Shown here one piece after another: positions 1 through 7,888 of a stretch of 26,637 nucleotides of DNA. The translations under genes were made by a program, and so were the position numbers. The DNA is from Amoebophrya sp. AT5.2 (Eukaryota > Sar > Dinophyceae > Syndiniales > Amoebophryaceae): the NCBI GenBank assembly GCA_005223375.1, contig RXOD01004183.1, positions 1 to 26,637 of the forward strand. Direction: 5' to 3'. The notes under the pieces are model-generated. The model had not been told where the DNA came from. It searched no databases and saw nothing but the letters and a program-made list of their open reading frames with translations. The first letter of the stretch is position 1. Every line of letters starts with the position of its first letter.

Positions 1-1
1 C

Positions 2-3000
2 CGCCACGGAGGTGGCTCTGACGGGTCCTCTCCCGGCTGGGGCGACAGGAATTCCGATCCTAATGACGATAGACCCCGTGGCAGGGACAAGAAAGGTGGT
101 CGTGGTGGCGGCGGGAGAGACGGCGACACCTCTGACTACGGCGACACCTCTGACTTCGGCGGTCCCGGCGGGCGAGATGGGGACGCCGGGGGCCGAAACC
201 GGAAAGGCAAGGACAGCAAGGGCAGCGACGGGGGGGGCAAGAATTCCGGGGGTAGGAAGAAGCGTAGTGCTGGGGGCACCGATGATATTCGCAGCGGTGA
301 TTCGGACGATTTCGACGGGAGGGATTCCGATTTCGACCCGCAGTTGCACGCCAAGTATGCCGCTTTGTCCGACAAGCCCGACGAGGACGAGGACGACCAC
401 GCCCCCACGACCTCCTCTCGATCCGGTCGCAACGACGGCCGCACGAAGGGCCCCAAGAAGATCACCCGCAAGAAGCGTTTCAACAAGCTCGGGGAGCTGC
501 CGCGCGTGAAGCGGTTGCACGAGATCCCCGACGGGCACATCGGTACGAACGAGTTGACGGACCTCACCCCCGGGGACGTCTGTCGCGCCCTCCAGAACAT
601 GGGCTTCGCGAAGAAGTACGCCAACGCATTAGCCCGGCAATTGTGGGACCCCCGGATCATGGACGGGACCAAGGCGTTACATGCCGACGGGGTCAACGAG
701 ATCGTCGCGGAGCGGCTGGGCGTGGGCGGCGGGAACGAAACCACGGTGGGCGAGTTCCGCGCCTTCGCCAAGGCGTGGATCCAAGCACCCACGGCCGTGG
801 CGGCCGTGGACGCGTCCGACTTCGTGAAGCTGGGCTTCGCTGACTACCAGCGCGGGCTGAAGAAGCTGGGCTTCAGTGACGCCTACGCGAAGAAGGCCGC
901 CGGGGAGTTTGCGCTGGGCGCGGAAAAGGGGACGCTCCCGAAGCCGACGGGGGGTACCGATATTGCAGTGTTGCGGGAGTGGGGGCTTGCGCCGGACGAG
1001 ACGAACATCCGCAAACTGTTTCCGGTCGTGAAGTCCGAGGCCGCCAAGGGCCTCGCGTTCGCCGCGACGGAAAAGACGCTGACGGACGCCGGGTTCAGCC
1101 AGGGGTACGCGAAAAAGCTCGCGAAACAGATGCTGAACGCCGAGAACCCCGACGGCACGGTCGCGCCAACCGTCGACTACGAGACCGCCAAGCTGGGCGC
1201 GACCCTGGAGGGCGGCATGGCGGCGGCGGCGAAGCGGAAGAAGGACCTCTCCGCGGAGGACTTCGAGAACCCGTTCGGGTGGGGCGGCTACGAAACCGGG
1301 CAGCTGAAGAACGGGTTCATGCGCGCACGGGGGAACCGGGGCGCGGAGGCCTTCGCCTGCGAGCAGAGTAAATTCGACCGCGTGCCGGCCGCGGAAAAGC
1401 CGGGAGACCTGAAGATGCTGGAGCGACTGGGCTTCACCCCGGGCGCCGAGATGGCGTCCATGCGCGGCTGGATGCAAAAGCGCGCGCGGGCGAAGCACGA
1501 CAAAACCAAGTTCGTGAACGACAACCTGTATCTGGACACGCAGTGCATGTACACGCTGGGGGAGGCGGAGAACGTCTTGAAAAAACTCGGTTTTAGCGCG
1601 GGCTTTGCGGCGAAGATGGCCGCGAAGCTGTACTACGAGGGCAAACTGCCCCCAGAAACCGCGAGCCGGGTGTCGGACTCCGACGAGGAGGACGACTTTG
1701 TGCGGCCGACGCCGAAGGACCTGCACCTGCTGCGGCAGGTGGCGGTGGAGGGCGACCAGGAGGCGGCGATCAAGTGGGACGCCTTCATCCGCAAGGAGAA
1801 GCTGGGCGCCATTGGTCCGCGCGACGGCGACATGGCGCTGCTCGGGATGATGCAGAATCAGGGGATGCTGAAGGGCGAAAACACCGAGTTTGCGTTCGGG
1901 GGGAGCGAGCAGGCCCAGCGGCGCGTCGCGCTGATGCGGAAGGAGCGCATGGGGCACGTCGCGAAGGACCTGCAGACGCTGCAGACCCTGGCGCGCCAGG
2001 ACGCGAAGCCGGAGCTGGCGGAGAAGATGATGGGCTTCATCAAAAAGGAGCGGCTGCTGGGCAGCGAGGAAGAGCGCAACAAGGAGCGGCACTACACGCA
2101 AGAGCTGGAGAAGCTCGAGGCCCTCGTGTTCACGGAGCCGGAGGTCGCGGACAAGGTCGAGGGCTTTTTGCGGCAACACCGGATCGGCATGACGGGGGAG
2201 GTCGGGCTCGTGGCGGACCTCGCGCTGCTGGAAAAAATGGCGTTCGAGAAGCCGGAGGTGGCGGTCTCGCTCGAGGGCTTCCTGAAGGAGCGGAAGATCG
2301 CGCTGCCGGAAAAACAAAAACAGGAGCTGCAGGAGCTGCACACGGAAAAGGTCGGGGAGCTCGGCGCCGCCGGCGACGCGGAGATGGCGCGGCTGCGCGG
2401 CGGCTTCACGCGCACGGAAGCGCTGAAGAGAAACGCAAAGGTGAAGCAGGAGAAGGACCGGCTCACGGGCGAACTGGCCGTGCTGGAGCAGGTGGTGTTC
2501 GAAAACCCCGCACTCGCGGATGAGGTGCAAAACTTCGTGAAGGGGTGGCACCAGAAGCTGGGCATCACGGTGCTCGGGGATCTGACGTTTGGGGAGGTGG
2601 AAAACGCCCTGGTCGCGCACGGCTTCTCCCCGGGTTTCGCACGCGGGAACGCGCGCCAACTGAAGATGAAAACGGACGAAAACGTGAAGCAAAACATGGA
2701 CGACGTGGAGGCGCTGGCGGACCTGGACATCGACGCGAGGGCCGGTGAGGAGCGCGACCGACAGCTGGAGGCGATCCTGTCCACCAGCGCGGGCGGCAAG
2801 GTGCAGGCGAACGAGGTCGAAAACTCGAAGGATGCCGTGAGCGCGACGCTGCGAAAAGTGCCGAAAAACCAGCGCGAGATCAAGCGGATGAAAAGTCGCG
2901 GCAAGGTGGCGAGGAAGCGCGGAGGAAAGGGCTGTGCTTGCTGCCCGTGCTTGGGCGGCGGGGATGACGGCGATGAATCGGAGGACGACAGTTTTGTGTT

Positions 3001-4402
3001 GGTCAAGGACGCACAAGGCACCGACTACGGCGACGACTACATCAAGACGGACATCGGACTGGCCATCGACCCCAAGACGGGCAAACTGATGGGCGCGAGC
3101 GAATTCGCGAAGGTCTCGACGGGCTTCACTGCCGCCAGCAAGACAAAGAAAGCCGGAGGCTCCGCGACCACCCCCGCTCCGCGCGACTCCACTGCGCAAA
3201 ACTTTTCCGCCCTCGGCATCACTGTCGGGGGCAAGGACGACGACGAGGCCGAACTCGCCGACATTCTGGACGGCAATGCCGCGGCCGGGAAAGGTAGCGG
3301 AAACAGCAAGGAGGCGGAGGAGAAGAAGCTTTTAACCGAAGCGCTCGAGCAGGAGAGAACTGAGATCGAGATGGTGCTCGTGAACGGCGGCTTCGCGAAG
3401 GGCGAGGCGGAGCGGCTCGCGCGGAAGTGCGTGCACGCCGACAACGACAGCAGCACGGGCATCATCGCGCGGAAGGACTGCGAGAAGCTGGACGGTATGG
3501 GGTTTGGGGGCGTGGAAACGGCGGGCACGCTGCGGATGTTCGTGGCGGCGCGGAAGGCGGCGGCGACCAGTCCCGCCGTGGACAAGGAGTACGAGACCTG
3601 TTTGACGGACGCGCTGGAGCACACGCAGGAAATCGCGTTCATCCGGGACCCGGGCCAGATCGAGAGCGCGCTCACGGTGCGGGGTTTCAGCCCGGGCTTC
3701 GCGAAGAAGGCGGCGAAGAACATGCTGGAGGACGCCGCGGGGGCGGCCGCGCGCGGCGAGCAAGTGGAGGAGGAAGGAGAAATCACTTTCCGCCCCGAGG
3801 ACCTGAGCCCGGAGGACCGGGAAGCCTTCGAGAGAGCCGGGGTCGACAACACCGACCTCGCGGCCCTGCAGGAGCTGGTGGAGAGAGAGGAGGACAAGCA
3901 GGTGATGTCGAGCACGATGATGAGCAGCTACGCACTGGCCTCGGTCGAGGTCGCGGCCGAGTCCGCGCTGGATTTGGGGGAGACCGAAAAGGCGTTCGTC
4001 ACGCTCGGGCTCAAGCCGGCCATGGCGAAGTCGCTCGCGAAGAAAGTGGCCGGATCCTCGGGATCCTCGCATGGTGGGGACCCATCGGGGGAGGCGATGC
4101 GGAAGCTGACGAACGCGGAGAAGAAGGAGCTGATCAAGCTGGGCGCGGGGCCCATCGCGACGCAGGGCGCACTGAAGGCGTTCATGATCGCCAACCACGG
4201 CAAGAAGATGCCGAAATCGATGAAGCAGGTGGGGGAGAAAATCCTCAGCAAGGCGCAGCACCCGGAGTTCCAGAAAAACATCAACTCCAAGATGAACAGC
4301 ATCGCCTCGAACGGGGGCGTGGATTCCAGCTTCCAGCTGCTCTCGAGCATGGCGAGCGGGACCGGAGGAGCGATGAGCGGCGTGCAGAGCGACTTGAGGT
4401 GA
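2..4402 (+). CDS. Large helical-repeat protein, 5' partial, unknown function
   Basis: The frame is open from the window edge to the TGA at 4400-4402, about 1466 residues, with no convincing ATG near the 5' end, so the true start lies upstream. The first ~110 residues are disordered and Gly/Asp/Arg/Ser-rich. The rest is charged and helical. It carries eight copies of a motif of the type LxxxGFSPGFAKKxAKxxL, near 584, 857, 1079, 1574, 2609, 3377, 3671 and 3995. A second motif of the type LxxLExxxFExPEVADxVEGF occurs five times between 1721 and 2563. A Lys/Arg-rich stretch followed by GCACCPC lies at about 2885-2953. There is no signal peptide, membrane helix or catalytic motif that I recognise. 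The MGF-type core slightly recalls UBA domains, but the spacing and the second half of the unit do not fit well. Third-position G/C bias is strong throughout, so this is a real gene. A scaffold or structural role is only a guess from the repeats. Confidence 0.9.
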   Translation, partial: RHGGGSDGSSPGWGDRNSDPNDDRPRGRDKKGGRGGGGRDGDTSDYGDTSDFGGPGGRDGDAGGRNRKGKDSKGSDGGGKNSGGRKKRSAGGTDDIRSGDSDDFDGRDSDFDPQLHAKYAALSDKPDEDEDDHAPTTSSRSGRNDGRTKGPKKITRKKRFNKLGELPRVKRLHEIPDGHIGTNELTDLTPGDVCRALQNMGFAKKYANALARQLWDPRIMDGTKALHADGVNEIVAERLGVGGGNETTVGEFRAFAKAWIQAPTAVAAVDASDFVKLGFADYQRGLKKLGFSDAYAKKAAGEFALGAEKGTLPKPTGGTDIAVLREWGLAPDETNIRKLFPVVKSEAAKGLAFAATEKTLTDAGFSQGYAKKLAKQMLNAENPDGTVAPTVDYETAKLGATLEGGMAAAAKRKKDLSAEDFENPFGWGGYETGQLKNGFMRARGNRGAEAFACEQSKFDRVPAAEKPGDLKMLERLGFTPGAEMASMRGWMQKRARAKHDKTKFVNDNLYLDTQCMYTLGEAENVLKKLGFSAGFAAKMAAKLYYEGKLPPETASRVSDSDEEDDFVRPTPKDLHLLRQVAVEGDQEAAIKWDAFIRKEKLGAIGPRDGDMALLGMMQNQGMLKGENTEFAFGGSEQAQRRVALMRKERMGHVAKDLQTLQTLARQDAKPELAEKMMGFIKKERLLGSEEERNKERHYTQELEKLEALVFTEPEVADKVEGFLRQHRIGMTGEVGLVADLALLEKMAFEKPEVAVSLEGFLKERKIALPEKQKQELQELHTEKVGELGAAGDAEMARLRGGFTRTEALKRNAKVKQEKDRLTGELAVLEQVVFENPALADEVQNFVKGWHQKLGITVLGDLTFGEVENALVAHGFSPGFARGNARQLKMKTDENVKQNMDDVEALADLDIDARAGEERDRQLEAILSTSAGGKVQANEVENSKDAVSATLRKVPKNQREIKRMKSRGKVARKRGGKGCACCPCLGGGDDGDESEDDSFVLVKDAQGTDYGDDYIKTDIGLAIDPKTGKLMGASEFAKVSTGFTAASKTKKAGGSATTPAPRDSTAQNFSALGITVGGKDDDEAELADILDGNAAAGKGSGNSKEAEEKKLLTEALEQERTEIEMVLVNGGFAKGEAERLARKCVHADNDSSTGIIARKDCEKLDGMGFGGVETAGTLRMFVAARKAAATSPAVDKEYETCLTDALEHTQEIAFIRDPGQIESALTVRGFSPGFAKKAAKNMLEDAAGAAARGEQVEEEGEITFRPEDLSPEDREAFERAGVDNTDLAALQELVEREEDKQVMSSTMMSSYALASVEVAAESALDLGETEKAFVTLGLKPAMAKSLAKKVAGSSGSSHGGDPSGEAMRKLTNAEKKELIKLGAGPIATQGALKAFMIANHGKKMPKSMKQVGEKILSKAQHPEFQKNINSKMNSIASNGGVDSSFQLLSSMASGTGGAMSGVQSDLR
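584..4204 (+). repeat. Protein repeat family A/C: alternating GFSxGFAKK and LGxxxxxxLRxFM half-units
   Basis: The A half-units read, for example, MGFAKKYANALARQL (584-652), LGFSDAYAKKAAGEF (857-919), AGFSQGYAKKLAKQM (1079-1138), LGFSAGFAAKMAAKL (1574-1648), HGFSPGFARGNARQL (2609-2671), GGFAKGEAERLARK (3377-3427), RGFSPGFAKKAAKNM (3671-3733) and LGLKPAMAKSLAKKV (3995-4054). C half-units follow several of them: 692-781, 962-1051, 1409-1501, 3479-3562 and 4106-4204. They share a pattern like L..LG......A.LR.FM...K. The DNA copies are strongly diverged, so this is an old protein-level repeat and not a recent tandem duplication. Confidence 0.75.
1721..2563 (+). repeat. Protein repeat family B, five copies, inserted in the A/C array
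   Basis: Five copies of a unit of about 30 residues begin at 1721, 1970, 2105, 2219 and 2474. The clearest cores are LEALVFTEPEVADKVEGFL, LEKMAFEKPEVAVSLEGFL and LEQVVFENPALADEVQNFV. Each is followed by a basic stretch such as KKERLL, RQHRIG or KERKIAL. The block sits between A units 4 and 5, so the protein has an A/C arm, a B block and a second A/C arm. Confidence 0.7.
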
Positions 4403-5038
4403 TCTTGGGAAGGCGGGGGCCAGCAAAAACCAGTGCTGGGTGCCAATCCGCCGTTGGAACCGAATGCTTCGCGGCGAAGAGATGTAGAGATTGGCGCGCG
4501 ATGCGGCTGCGGCCCCCGCTGCTAGAGGGAATAAATTGAAAAGGATAGAAGAGCGCACTTTGCGCCATGCATGCTGTCATCGCGCACAGCTGCGATTTCG
4601 GTTAATTGAAGATTTGAGATGAACATGAACTTGGAGACAGAGCACGAGTTCCCGTCGTGCAAATCGAAGTGTGTTGACGTTTACCCCAGCAGGAAATAGA
4701 TGGTAGGCATTCAATTTTTTCTTCGTTTTCGGTTTTTCAGAGTCGGTTTCGTCCGCCATCTCTGGAAAACGGTTTTTCCACGCTGGGTCTGAGTGTTCCA
4801 GGAGGCGCGCAACCTCCGGGAGGCATGAGCGGTTGCGCGCCCCATATGAAAGGCCTACCAAATGGAATATCACCTGCTAGATCAAAACTAAAGCAGCTGC
4901 ATCTGAGCCTGAAGCGTAGCCTTGAACTCAAGATCAGGATCAGGATCTGTCATCGTGCGAATGAACTGAAAAGTGTCGTGCTCCTCCTGGTCCGCGTGCT
5001 GCAGCTGAAAGACTGACAGCCTTGCTCCTGTGCAAAAG
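4403..5038. other. Intergenic spacer between the repeat protein and AATF
   Basis: I see no convincing gene here. Short open stretches lack the G/C third-position bias of the neighbours. The one structured element is an inverted repeat at 4804-4841. A short iteration of AGGATC occurs near 4930-4950. Confidence 0.6.
4804..4841. repeat. Inverted repeat, 11-bp arms, 16-nt loop
   Basis: GGCGCGCAACC at 4804-4814 pairs perfectly with GGTTGCGCGCC at 4831-4841. It is a G/C-rich stem about 400 nt downstream of the repeat-protein stop codon. It may be an RNA hairpin in a 3' UTR or a remnant of a small element. No poly-T follows it and no function is shown. Confidence 0.6.
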
Positions 5039-5164
5039 ATGTACTTAAAGGAAGTACAGAAACAGATGATCAAACAAGAAATAGAGATCCTGGAAGAAAC
5101 AATGAAGATCCAGCACCAAATCGATGAAAGCTTTTTCCTTTTCCTTCGATCGAACTGCAACTAG
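5039..5164 (+). CDS. Candidate small ORF, 41 aa, amphipathic helix
   Basis: ATG at 5039 opens a 41-residue frame ending at TAG 5162-5164. The first 30 residues are Lys/Glu/Gln/Ile-rich with coiled-coil-like spacing (for example KQEIEILEETMKIQ), and the end is hydrophobic (SFFLFLRS). Codon use is A/T-rich, unlike the neighbouring genes. It may be a chance frame in the AATF 5' leader, an upstream ORF, or a small young gene. It lies 200 nt upstream of the AATF start. Confidence 0.2.
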   Translation: MYLKEVQKQMIKQEIEILEETMKIQHQIDESFFLFLRSNCN

Positions 5165-5364
5165 TCCATTGGGAACAAATTCAGTTTCAAATATGGCATA
5201 TCAATCAATCAATATACAAACCAGTTGCGCGTTGGAACTCACTGCTAGTGCTACGATAATTTGTGTGAAGTAGCGCCGCTAGCAGTAGAACAAACCTGGC
5301 TGTAAGCGTAAGGGTAAGTACTAGAGAGCTGCGCACTTGCTATCGTCAAAACCTTCAATTGAGA

Positions 5365-6576
5365 ATGTCTAATCTCGCCTTGAAGCTTCGCAAGCTGTAC
5401 GACAAGACGCCCACGGACTCGACTTCCGCACTTGATGACGACTTCGAGAATGGCACAGCGGGGCCGGGGTCCTCAAAACGAAGAAAGCTCGACGCGGATT
5501 TGCAGCTTGGGGATAGCGGCGAAAAGCGGCTCCGCATGCGCGCAGACATCCCCATGCTGGTTCCGGGACAGAAGATAAGTCGAAAGGAGCTGGCCGAAGA
5601 AAAAAAAGATGGACCGGAGGACGATGCTCAGAGTGATGGTACGGACGCTGAAGGTTTGGAAGAGCAAGAGGAAGAAGCTGACGACGAAGAGGAGGAGGCA
5701 ACTGACGCTGACGTTCTGGACGAAGACGAGTCCCAATTGCCAGAGGATGCATCCGATTCCGACGAGGAGCAGGCAGCTAGTGATGAAAACAAGGACGAAG
5801 ACGAACAACTATCCGGAGCCGCACCTGCAGAGAAGAGGCTAAAGCTGAAGGCGACGGCCAATGCAGGCGCTGCAACCGGAGACCCCGGCTCGTCGCAGAG
5901 CCGCTTCGAGGCGGAGACCGTTCGGCGGCAGGTTGATTTCTACAAGAGCCTCATGAAGCTGCGCGTGCTTCATCTCGAGCCTGCCCTGAAAAAAGTGCGT
6001 GAATCGGGCGACTTTCCTGGCGACCCTCACTTGGCCAAAGAACTCACATCTGCCCTCCAGGCTCTCCAGCGCGCGACCGCGACACCAAGAACCGAAAACT
6101 TCGACGACTGCGTCCGCGTGCTCGAGGAGACGCGCAGCGGAACGCAGGTGCAGCTGCAGAACGCGGCCTTCAAGGTCCTGGATCAGAGCATCCCCACCCA
6201 GATCGACAACGCGATTGCCGACCTGAACTGGAAGAAGAAAGTGCACGTGAAGGACCAGAGCACGGGGGAACTCAACGAGACACTGTACGACGACCACGAC
6301 TTCTACGCAGCGATGCTTGCGGAGATCGTGACAGGGGGTGGCGCTGCAGCTGCTTCCTCTGATCCCAGAGGAGCGAATGCGTCGAAGACGAAGTCCGCAG
6401 CTGGTGCTTGTGCCGCGGCCCGCGCTGGGTACGACCGGAGGGCGAGCAAGGGAAGGAAAATCCGGTACGTGCCGATCGAAAAACTGCAGAACTTCATGTC
6501 GGGGAGGACGCTGGCACAAGATGAACCTATGTCCGAACAAATGGTGGACCAAATGATGAGAAGCTTATTCCGGTGA
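5365..6576 (+). CDS. AATF: AATF/Bfr2 (Che-1) family ribosome-biogenesis factor
   Basis: Intronless, 403 residues from ATG 5365 (MSNLALKLRKLYD) to TGA 6574-6576. The N-terminus has SRKEL at about residue 70, then a long Asp/Glu-rich stretch at roughly 85-150, as in AATF and Bfr2. The AATF/Che-1 domain begins around residue 180 with RFEAETVRRQVDFYKSLMKL. YDDHDFYAAML is at 308-318. The C-terminal TRAUB domain is at about 356-378, with the family signature DRRASKGRKIRY. In yeast and animals this nucleolar protein is needed for early 40S pre-rRNA processing in the small-subunit processome. The length is somewhat short for the family, but domain order is intact. The first ATG is preceded by no in-frame alternative, only a TTG two codons before. 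Identification is confident; function is inferred from the family. Confidence 0.9.
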   Translation: MSNLALKLRKLYDKTPTDSTSALDDDFENGTAGPGSSKRRKLDADLQLGDSGEKRLRMRADIPMLVPGQKISRKELAEEKKDGPEDDAQSDGTDAEGLEEQEEEADDEEEEATDADVLDEDESQLPEDASDSDEEQAASDENKDEDEQLSGAAPAEKRLKLKATANAGAATGDPGSSQSRFEAETVRRQVDFYKSLMKLRVLHLEPALKKVRESGDFPGDPHLAKELTSALQALQRATATPRTENFDDCVRVLEETRSGTQVQLQNAAFKVLDQSIPTQIDNAIADLNWKKKVHVKDQSTGELNETLYDDHDFYAAMLAEIVTGGGAAAASSDPRGANASKTKSAAGACAAARAGYDRRASKGRKIRYVPIEKLQNFMSGRTLAQDEPMSEQMVDQMMRSLFR

Positions 6577-6997
6577 AGCTGCGAAAGAGAAGCGAGCAAC
6601 GCCGAACCGACGTCAACGCGCGAAGATCGATTGTTGGGCTCGATGAGGATGAACTGTTAATTATCGATTCTTTGAAAGAATTCGCAAAAAACGCTGAACG
6701 CTATCCGACATAAGGACTTCCACCTGCATCAATCTGTCGCGCACTTCTAGAATACCCACGTACGCAAAACCGCTATCCGCAATACGATGGCATCTGCAGA
6801 AGTGTGTTAGAGGCAGAAGCCTCCCTCGGAAAACGGTTGTCTGTGTTCGGCCTCAGGAACTGAGATGGGGATGTCGTTTTGTCCGCAATATTTAAAATTG
6901 TGGTGTTTCATCCTCTTCGTTCGTACTCGTTCTCGTACGCGTACCGCTTCTTCAGCTTCAAATCAATTTATGCTACCCGTACTAGCAGAAGACGTAG
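6577..6997. other. Spacer downstream of AATF
   Basis: A/T-richer sequence with no supported gene. It presumably contains the AATF 3' UTR. The frame starting at ATG 6865 begins with A/T-rich codons and only becomes coding-like after about 7000, so I treat the later part separately. Confidence 0.5.
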
Positions 6998-7103
6998 GTG
7001 GAAACACAAACAGACGCAGCACGGAGCAGCGAGCCGGTGCCTACGAGGGCGAAGAGTTTCCGCCGCTTGACGATAAGGATAACGCGCCCGCCCCCGACAG
7101 GCG

Positions 7104-7119
7104 GGACTCCTAGGAGTCC
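7104..7119. repeat. 16-bp perfect palindrome
   Basis: GGACTCCTAGGAGTCC reads the same on both strands. It lies where the coding-like signal switches from the first to the second frame and contains the first stop codon. It could be an inverted terminal repeat of a small inserted element, or chance. Confidence 0.6.
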
Positions 7120-7193
7120 TGCTGGCCACGAGCGAGATGCGTCCACGGGTGCAGTCGCGTCAGTGAAATCGGGACCCGAGACTGCGCGAGCGG

Positions 7194-7334
7194 ATGGGCT
7201 GCGTGCTGTATGGTGCCAAGCAAAAGCTGCAGGGTTTCGAGATCTCCACGGCGAAGCTCGCGAAGATTTTAGACTCGCTGCCGACCAGCGCGAAGATCAA
7301 AAGCGCCCGCAGGGACCACGTTGGCACTGCTTAG
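7194..7334 (+). CDS. Candidate exon or small ORF starting Met-Gly-Cys
   Basis: ATG 7194 gives 46 residues to TAG 7332-7334 with very strong third-position G/C bias, which argues that the segment is or was coding. MGC at an N-terminus would fit N-myristoylation plus palmitoylation if this Met is the true start. The rest is Lys-rich and helical (STAKLAKILDSLPTSAKIK). It is short for a complete gene, so an exon of the surrounding broken gene is equally likely. No family is recognised. Confidence 0.3.
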   Translation: MGCVLYGAKQKLQGFEISTAKLAKILDSLPTSAKIKSARRDHVGTA

Positions 7335-7398
7335 CCCGCCGCCGCCGGTCCTCACTCTTCAGTACGCCGGCGCTCTCTCCGCCGGCTTTCTCCCCGGT

Positions 7399-7419
7399 AG
7401 CGGAGGGCTGCCCTCCGCT
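7399..7419. repeat. Hairpin, 9-bp perfect arms, 3-nt loop
   Basis: AGCGGAGGG at 7399-7407 and CCCTCCGCT at 7411-7419 are perfectly complementary around CTG. The hairpin lies near the second frame switch of the broken coding region, close to where the third-frame coding signal begins. Confidence 0.6.
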
Positions 7420-7684
7420 GCCGACGCCGCGGATACATTTGAAGAAGTTGGCGCGGGTGCGCATGCCGCGGCTCGACCTCCTGAGCATTCCCGCGGCACC
7501 GAGTCGGGGGATCGACAGCCCGCAGCAGCCGGAGACGAAGCGGCCAGGAGCCAACTAGCCATTGCTGAGGGAGGGCGATGCTTGGAGAAACCCGCTCCGT
7601 TCGACATGGGAGACGCGCTGCGAACGGCCTCGGCCGGAATCCAAGAACTCTCCGACCCAGGAGAACACAAACAAGCTGCTGACC

Positions 7685-7888
7685 ATGGCAAAGCTCCGGA
7701 CGAGCTTGCTGCACATGCTGAATTTTTTCAGTTTCATGCTGCTGCGATACAATACTGGAAGAAGGTGTAGGGACATGTCTCGACCAGCCCCCTCCCCGCG
7801 GCGCAGTTTAACATTGATCAGGCGCGACGAGTTCGAGGAACGGACGAGGCTTCACCGCATCCGCGAGGTGCTCTCATTTGCTAGCTGA
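7685..7888 (+). CDS. Candidate ORF or terminal exon, 67 aa, signal-anchor-like
   Basis: ATG 7685 to TGA 7886-7888. The N-terminus MAKLRTSLLHMLNFFSFMLL has a short basic start and a hydrophobic core like a signal anchor. The remainder is Arg-rich (IRRDEFEERTRLHRIREVL). Third positions are G/C-biased in this frame, but an overlapping frame on the same strand is also open to 7770. It may be the 3' part of the broken region upstream. No family is recognised. Confidence 0.25.
   Translation: MAKLRTSLLHMLNFFSFMLLRYNTGRRCRDMSRPAPSPRRSLTLIRRDEFEERTRLHRIREVLSFAS

Larger units (their letters stand above)
6998..7888 (+). pseudogene. Broken or multi-exon coding-like region, unknown protein
   Basis: G/C-biased third positions move through three frames. 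The first segment runs from about 7000 to TAG 7111-7113 and contains EGEEFPPLDDKD. The second runs from about 7113 to TAG 7332-7334 and has an in-frame TGA at 7164; it contains MGCVLYGAKQKLQGFEIST from ATG 7194. The third runs from about 7390 to TAG 7556-7558 and contains IHLKKLARVRMPRLDLLSI. The same third frame is then open again to TGA 7886-7888. This is either a decaying gene with frameshifts and stops, or a live gene with very short non-canonical introns that I cannot place. No family is recognised. Confidence 0.4.

Noticed and set aside
584..652. MGF core considered as a classical UBA (ubiquitin-binding) domain
   Set aside because: The conserved part is GFSxGFAKK followed by a basic helix, repeated eight times with a different partner half-unit; it lacks the usual third UBA helix pattern.
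677..3199. 840-residue open frame on the minus strand opposite the repeat protein
   Set aside because: It is the mirror of a G/C-biased coding strand: very rich in Arg, Leu and His, with no domain, and the + frame has coherent repeats and codon bias.
3332..4558. 408-residue minus-strand open frame
   Set aside because: Same antisense shadow effect; low-complexity Arg/Leu/His composition and no recognisable domain.
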